DNA of 64,000 bases. Origin: Pseudomonadota bacterium. Lineage in GTDB: Bacteria > Pseudomonadota > Gammaproteobacteria > Nitrosococcales > Methylophagaceae. The notes under the pieces are model-generated. The model made no database searches, was not told where the DNA came from, and saw nothing but the letters and a program-made list of their open reading frames with translations. Location: NCBI GenBank assembly GCA_030576275.1, contig JALIBN010000004.1:1-64000 (forward strand). The letters run 5' to 3'. Below, piece by piece: positions 59,073 through 64,000 of this stretch; within the stretch, counting starts at the first letter, position 1, and each line of letters starts with the position of its first letter. The translations under genes and the position numbers were made by a program.

Positions 59073-62000
59073 ATGAAAGACTTACTTAATCTGTTAAAGC
59101 AACAGACAGTAACAGAAGACTTCGATGCGATTCGCATCGGACTGGCTTCGCCAAAAATGGTGCGGTCATGGTCATTTGGTGAAGTAAAAAAACCAGAAAC
59201 AATTAATTACCGTACTTTCAAACCAGAACGAGAAGGCTTGTTCTGCTGTAAAATCTTTGGCCCTGTTAAAGATTACGAATGTTTATGTGGTAAATATAAA
59301 CGTCTTAAACATCGCGGTGTAATCTGTGAAAAATGTGGCGTTGAAGTTACAGTAGCTAAAGTTCGTCGTGAACGTATGGGTCATATTGAACTTGCGAGCC
59401 CTGTTGCTCACATCTGGTTCTTAAAATCATTACCATCACGTATTTCGTCGTTTTTAGATATGACATTACGTGATATCGAACGCGTACTGTATTTTGAAGC
59501 CTTTATCGTCGTTGATCCAGGTATGACACCTTTGGAAAAAGGTCAATTACTGTCAGATGAAATGTATCTTCAAGCAATCGAAGAGTACGGCGATGAGTTT
59601 GATGCTCGCATGGGTGCAGAAGCTGTACAAGAACTATTGCGTAGCATTAATTTAGCGAAAGAAATTGAAGTTATTCGTGAAGATATCGAAGCGACAAATT
59701 CTGAAACTAAAATTAAAAAATTAACGAAACGTCTGAAGTTAATGGAAGCATTCCAAGATTCTGGTAACAAACCAGAATGGATGGTAATGGAAGTATTGCC
59801 AATTCTGCCTCCTGATTTGCGTCCATTAGTGCCGCTTGATGGTGGTCGTTTTGCAACATCTGATTTGAATGACTTGTACCGTCGAGTTATCAACCGTAAC
59901 AATCGTTTGAAACGTTTGTTGGATTTGAATGCACCTGACATTATCGTACGTAATGAAAAACGTATGTTGCAAGAATCAGTCGATGCCTTATTAGATAACG
60001 GTCGCCGTGGTCGTGCTATTACTGGCACCAACCGTATGCCACTTAAATCATTGGCTGACATGATCAAAGGTAAGCAAGGTCGTTTCCGTCAAAATCTATT
60101 AGGTAAACGTGTTGATTATTCTGGTCGTTCAGTAATCGTAGTTGGTCCATACTTAAAATTACATCAGTGTGGTCTTCCTAAGAAAATGGCTTTAGAGTTA
60201 TTCAAACCATTTATCTACGGCAGATTAGAACGTGCCGGTTTAGCGACAACAATTAAAGCCGCTAAAAAAATGGTTGAACGTGAAGGAACGGAAGTTTGGG
60301 ACATCTTAGAAGATGTTATCCGCGAACATCCAATCATGTTGAACCGTGCACCAACATTGCATCGTCTTGGTATCCAAGCATTTGAACCACTACTAATTGA
60401 AGGTAAAGCCATCCAGCTTCATCCTTTAGTTTGTGGTGCATTCAACGCCGATTTCGATGGCGATCAAATGGCTGTACACGTACCTTTGTCATTAGAAGCG
60501 CAGTTAGAAGCACGCTCATTGATGATGGCGACAAACAATATCTTATCGCCAGCTAATGGTGAGCCAGTAATCATTCCATCACAAGACGTGGTCTTGGGTC
60601 TGTATTACATGACTCGTGAATTAGTAAATGCAAAAGGTGAAGGTAGTAAGTTTGCTGATATCGCTGAGCTGAAACGAGCACATGGTAATAATACGGTTTC
60701 TATTCATTCTAAAATCACAGTACGTTTAGATGAAACAGATGTAACTTTGCCTGAAGCTGAACAAACTCGTCGTATTCGTGTTGAGACAACAGTTGGTCGT
60801 GCTATTTTATTTAGTATCGTTCCAAAAGGTCTACCGTTCTCAATCGTTGATCGATCAATGACTAAAAAAGCAATCGGCGATTTAATCAATATTTGTTACC
60901 GTCGTCTTGGCTTGAAAGATACCGTTATATTTGCTGATCACCTTATGTATATGGGTTTCACACAAGCAACTAAATCAGGTGCATCTGTTGGTGTTGATGA
61001 CATGGTTATTCCAGCGTCTAAAGCAGCAATATTGGCTAAAGCAGAAGCTGAAGTTGAAGAAATTGCAATGCAATATGCTTCTGGTCTTGTGACCGATGGT
61101 GAACGTTATAACAAAATCATCGATATCTGGTCACGCACCAATGACCAAGTTGCTAAATCTATGATGGATGGCCTTGGTCATGACACCGTTATTGATGCCG
61201 ATGGTAATGAAGTAAAACAACAATCTATGAACTCTATCTACATGATGGCTGATTCTGGAGCGCGTGGTTCTGCTGCCCAGATTCGTCAATTAGCGGGTAT
61301 GCGTGGTTTGATGGCTAAACCGGATGGTTCAATCATCGAAACACCGATTACCGCCAACTTCCGTGAAGGTTTGGACGTTTTACAGTACTTTATTTCTACA
61401 CATGGTGCTCGTAAAGGTTTGGCTGATACGGCGTTGAAAACTGCGAACTCAGGTTATTTGACTCGCCGTTTAGTTGACGTTGCACAAGACTTAGTTGTTG
61501 TTGAGGAAGATTGTGGTACCGAAAAAGGTATCAATATGATTCCTATCATCGAAGGTGGTGATGTTGTAGAGCCATTAGGTGAACGTGTACTTGGTCGTGT
61601 AATCGCTCAAGATGTCATGGACTCAACAAATACAAGAGTCATTATCCCAGCTGGTGTAATGATGGATGAAGATTCTGTCATTCAATTAGAAGTTGAAGGT
61701 ATTGACGAAGTGCTTGTTCGTTCTGCAATAACGTGTGAATCTCGTTATGGTGTTTGTGCTTCATGTTACGGTCGCGATTTAGGTCGTGGTCATATGATTA
61801 ACGTTGGTGAAGCTGTTGGTGTTATCGCTGCACAATCAATCGGTGAGCCAGGTACACAGTTAACAATGCGTACCTTCCATATCGGTGGTGCGGCATCAAG
61901 AACGGCTGCAGATAATTCAGTTGCCTTGAAATTTAAAGGTAAAATTCGCTTCCACAATATTAAATCTGTTCAACATGCTAATGGTAAGTTTATTGCTGTT

Positions 62001-63269
62001 TCTCGTTCAGGTGAATTACATCTGATTGATGAAAATGGTCGTGAGCGTGAACGTTATAAAATTCCATATGGTGCTGAAATTACTGTTGCTGATAATGAAG
62101 CAGTAGAAGCAGGACAAGTAATCGCAACATGGGATCCGCATACCCATCCAGTTGTAACTGAAGCACTAGGTGTAGTTCAACTGAAAGATCTAGTTGAAGG
62201 TATCACTGTTGATAAACACGTCGATGAAGTGACGGGTCTTACTAGTTTGATCGTTCGTGAACCCAAACAACGTGCAACATCAGCGAAAGATATGCGACCA
62301 ATGGTTAAATTGATCGATTCTGATGGCAATGATTTATTGCTTGTTGGTACGGATATTCCTGCACAGTACTTCTTGCCAGGTGGTGCTATCGTAACGGTAA
62401 CGGACGATGCAGTGGTCGGTATTGGTGATGTATTAGCACGTATCCCACAAGAAAGTAGTAAAACACGTGATATCACGGGTGGTCTACCTCGTGTGGCAGA
62501 TTTATTTGAAGCGCGTAAGCCAAAAGATCCAGCATTGATGGCTGAAATCTCAGGTACGATAAGCTTCGGTAAAGAAACGAAAGGTAAGCAACGTTTAATC
62601 ATCACACCGCTTGAAGGTGAGCAACATGAAGAGCTTATTCCTAAGTGGCGTCATGTATCAGTATTCGAAGGTGAAAGCATTGCCAAAGGTGAATTACTGG
62701 TAGATGGACCTGAAGATCCACATGACATCTTACGTTTGAAAGGTGTGTTGGCATTAGCAAACTATATGTCTAGCGAAGTGCAAGAAGTATATCGCTTACA
62801 AGGTGTAAAAATAAACGATAAGCATATTGAAGTTATCGTTCGTCAGATGTTACGTAAAATTGAAATTGATTCAGTCGGTGATGCTAAGTTGCTGAAAGGC
62901 GAGCAGATTGAACATGATCGTTTACTTGATATGAATGATATCGTGCGTGCTGAAGGCAAGCTAGAAGCAACGTACATTCCAATGTTACTTGGTATTACTA
63001 AAGCATCATTGGCAACAGAGTCGTTTATCTCTGCTGCATCGTTCCAAGAAACAACTCGTGTATTGACTGATGCCGCTGTTACGGGCAAGAGAGACGTACT
63101 TCGTGGACTTAAAGAAAATGTAATTGTAGGACGATTAATTCCTGCAGGGACAGGTCTTGCGTACCATAAAGAACGCTATCGCAAGCGTCACCTAAATGAT
63201 CCTGTCGCAGTTACGCCTAAAGCGGTTGTGGTTGAAGAAGTGAAAGATTTGTCAGAAGATATTTCCTAA
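59073..63269 (+). CDS. rpoC: RNA polymerase beta' subunit
   Basis: The 1,398-residue beta' subunit is complete. It has the N-terminal zinc site ([20 protein letters not shown]), the active-site [16 protein letters not shown] with the three Mg-binding Asp, the second zinc site ([16 protein letters not shown]) and the C-terminal trigger-loop and jaw regions. GGAG precedes the ATG. It ends the rpl-rpo run before the str genes. Confidence 0.99.
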   Translation: MKDLLNLLKQQTVTEDFDAIRIGLASPKMVRSWSFGEVKKPETINYRTFKPEREGLFCCKIFGPVKDYECLCGKYKRLKHRGVICEKCGVEVTVAKVRRERMGHIELASPVAHIWFLKSLPSRISSFLDMTLRDIERVLYFEAFIVVDPGMTPLEKGQLLSDEMYLQAIEEYGDEFDARMGAEAVQELLRSINLAKEIEVIREDIEATNSETKIKKLTKRLKLMEAFQDSGNKPEWMVMEVLPILPPDLRPLVPLDGGRFATSDLNDLYRRVINRNNRLKRLLDLNAPDIIVRNEKRMLQESVDALLDNGRRGRAITGTNRMPLKSLADMIKGKQGRFRQNLLGKRVDYSGRSVIVVGPYLKLHQCGLPKKMALELFKPFIYGRLERAGLATTIKAAKKMVEREGTEVWDILEDVIREHPIMLNRAPTLHRLGIQAFEPLLIEGKAIQLHPLVCGAFNADFDGDQMAVHVPLSLEAQLEARSLMMATNNILSPANGEPVIIPSQDVVLGLYYMTRELVNAKGEGSKFADIAELKRAHGNNTVSIHSKITVRLDETDVTLPEAEQTRRIRVETTVGRAILFSIVPKGLPFSIVDRSMTKKAIGDLINICYRRLGLKDTVIFADHLMYMGFTQATKSGASVGVDDMVIPASKAAILAKAEAEVEEIAMQYASGLVTDGERYNKIIDIWSRTNDQVAKSMMDGLGHDTVIDADGNEVKQQSMNSIYMMADSGARGSAAQIRQLAGMRGLMAKPDGSIIETPITANFREGLDVLQYFISTHGARKGLADTALKTANSGYLTRRLVDVAQDLVVVEEDCGTEKGINMIPIIEGGDVVEPLGERVLGRVIAQDVMDSTNTRVIIPAGVMMDEDSVIQLEVEGIDEVLVRSAITCESRYGVCASCYGRDLGRGHMINVGEAVGVIAAQSIGEPGTQLTMRTFHIGGAASRTAADNSVALKFKGKIRFHNIKSVQHANGKFIAVSRSGELHLIDENGRERERYKIPYGAEITVADNEAVEAGQVIATWDPHTHPVVTEALGVVQLKDLVEGITVDKHVDEVTGLTSLIVREPKQRATSAKDMRPMVKLIDSDGNDLLLVGTDIPAQYFLPGGAIVTVTDDAVVGIGDVLARIPQESSKTRDITGGLPRVADLFEARKPKDPALMAEISGTISFGKETKGKQRLIITPLEGEQHEELIPKWRHVSVFEGESIAKGELLVDGPEDPHDILRLKGVLALANYMSSEVQEVYRLQGVKINDKHIEVIVRQMLRKIEIDSVGDAKLLKGEQIEHDRLLDMNDIVRAEGKLEATYIPMLLGITKASLATESFISAASFQETTRVLTDAAVTGKRDVLRGLKENVIVGRLIPAGTGLAYHKERYRKRHLNDPVAVTPKAVVVEEVKDLSEDIS

Positions 63270-63278
63270 AAAGATATC

Positions 63279-63308
63279 TTGACTAGGGGGTTGATTCAGT
63301 AGTAAAAT
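63279..63308 (+). promoter_or_regulatory. Candidate sigma-70 promoter of rpsL-rpsG
   Basis: TTGACT (63279-63284), an 18-base spacer and TAAAAT (63303-63308), just downstream of the rpoC stop. A hairpin (63321-63346) lies in its leader. Confidence 0.62.
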
Positions 63309-63320
63309 CCCTCTTCTTTG

Positions 63321-63350
63321 TCAGGCACCCATCTTTGGTTGCCTGATTTT
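63321..63350 (+). terminator. Hairpin with T tract in the rpoC-rpsL gap
   Basis: TCAGGCA (63321-63327) pairs with TGCCTGA (63340-63346), followed by TTTT. It could terminate rpoC transcripts or act as an attenuator in the rpsL leader. Confidence 0.6.
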
Positions 63351-63417
63351 ATCTGGTTAACGGTGTTGCTGAATGTCACTGTCTACCATTGTTGAATATA
63401 TGTAGGACTGTAATTTA

Positions 63418-63792
63418 ATGGCAACAATTAATCAGTTGGTTCGTAAACCGAGATTGAAGCAAAAGAAAAAGAACAATGTACCTGCTTTGCAGGCTTGTCC
63501 GCAACGTCGTGGCGTGTGTACTCGTGTGTATACAACAACACCTAAAAAGCCTAACTCGGCTATGCGTAAGGTTGCACGTGTTCGTTTAACGAATGGCTTT
63601 GAAGTAACATCGTATATCGGTGGTGAAGGTCACAACTTACAAGAGCATTCGGTCGTATTGATTCGTGGCGGTCGTGTTAAAGATTTACCTGGTGTTCGTT
63701 ACCATACTATCCGTGGTGCTTTAGATACATCAGGTGTAGTTAAGCGTCGCCAAGGCCGTTCTAAATACGGTGCGAAACGTCCGAAAGGTTAA
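63418..63792 (+). CDS. rpsL: 30S ribosomal protein S12
   Basis: S12 lies at the decoding centre. The 124-residue protein has [20 protein letters not shown] with the wild-type Lys pair near 42-43, and [14 protein letters not shown] with Lys88; both sites are the forms found in streptomycin-sensitive strains. AGGACTG lies upstream of the ATG. rpsG follows after 48 bases. Confidence 0.98.
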   Translation: MATINQLVRKPRLKQKKKNNVPALQACPQRRGVCTRVYTTTPKKPNSAMRKVARVRLTNGFEVTSYIGGEGHNLQEHSVVLIRGGRVKDLPGVRYHTIRGALDTSGVVKRRQGRSKYGAKRPKG

Positions 63793-63840
63793 TAGTTACT
63801 TTATCAAGTGACTAGCATAATAAAAAATTAGGAAAGACAA

Positions 63841-64000
63841 ATGCCAAGAAGAAGGGTTGTTGCCAAGCGTGAAGTATTGCCAGATCCAAAGCATTCAAAT
63901 ATTGGGTTGGCCAAGTTCATTAATGTCATAATGAAAGATGGTAAAAAATCAGTCGCTGAAAAAATTACATACGGCGCACTTGATTCAGTATCTGAAAACA
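63841..64000 (+). CDS. rpsG: 30S ribosomal protein S7, 3' end outside the window
   Basis: The first 53 codons are present: [20 protein letters not shown], then the [18 protein letters not shown] stretch, typical of the S7 N-terminus, which binds the head of 16S rRNA. AGGAAAG precedes the ATG at 63841. The gene runs off the end of the window. Confidence 0.97.
   Translation, partial: MPRRRVVAKREVLPDPKHSNIGLAKFINVIMKDGKKSVAEKITYGALDSVSEN

Overview
The window reads as part of a gammaproteobacterial chromosome, moderately AT-rich, most likely from an aquatic methylotroph of the Methylophaga or Methylococcales kind. The RNA polymerase, ribosomal protein, EF-Tu, HslUV, Ubi and Sec proteins all look gammaproteobacterial, and the order Tyr-Gly-Thr tRNAs / tuf / Trp tRNA / secE-nusG-rplKAJL-rpoBC-rpsL-rpsG is the classical one. 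The methylotroph guess is an inference from formate-tetrahydrofolate ligase and from a pair that looks like the PQQ-dependent-catabolism-associated ABC binding protein and YVTN beta-propeller families. Genus is not certain.

Bases 1-30.6 kb are a large polar-flagellum locus on the plus strand: the end of flgH, then flgI, flgJ (with muramidase domain), flgK, flgL, three flagellin genes, flaG, fliD, fliS, a fliT-like chaperone, a flagellin with an embedded zinc peptidase (flagellinolysin, split by an apparent frameshift), the sigma-54 activator fleQ/flrA, fliEFGHIJ, a ParA-like ATPase, fliK and a chemoreceptor. Candidate sigma-54 promoters (GG-N10-GC) lie upstream of fliC1, fliE, the ParA gene and fliK. 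Candidate sigma-28 promoters (TAAAGTTA-N11-) lie upstream of fliC2, fliC3 and fliS. This gives a readable hierarchy: FleQ and sigma-54, then basal body, hook-length control and one flagellin, then sigma-28 and late flagellins and chaperones. fleSR and fliLMNOPQR/flhAB are not in this window.

The most striking structure is at 6.5-12.4 kb. A 2,876-bp block holding a flagellin body, REP palindromes, a REP-associated tyrosine transposase (RAYT) gene and a sigma-28 promoter occurs twice in tandem with no difference I could see (6576-9451 and 9491-12366). The middle flagellin has the promoter and 5' end of fliC3 joined to the body of fliC1. This is what unequal crossing-over between two flagellin paralogues would give, and it moves a sigma-54 flagellin body under a sigma-28 promoter. 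A 39-bp patch at the junction matches neither parent.

Bases 30.6-38.2 kb hold pyrF (minus), tgt-yajC-secD-secF (plus), a small unknown minus-strand gene, and the PQQ-associated pair. Bases 38.3-42.5 kb hold a small membrane protein, mpl, ubiX and fhs. Bases 42.6-49.6 kb are a minus-strand block transcribed as hslV-hslU-DUF971-ubiE-ubiJ-ubiB-HDOD-djlA (heat-shock protease, ubiquinone synthesis, chaperone). Bases 49.7-64 kb are the tRNA-tuf-rpl-rpo-rps translation and transcription block, with the L10 leader and the rplL-rpoB hairpins.
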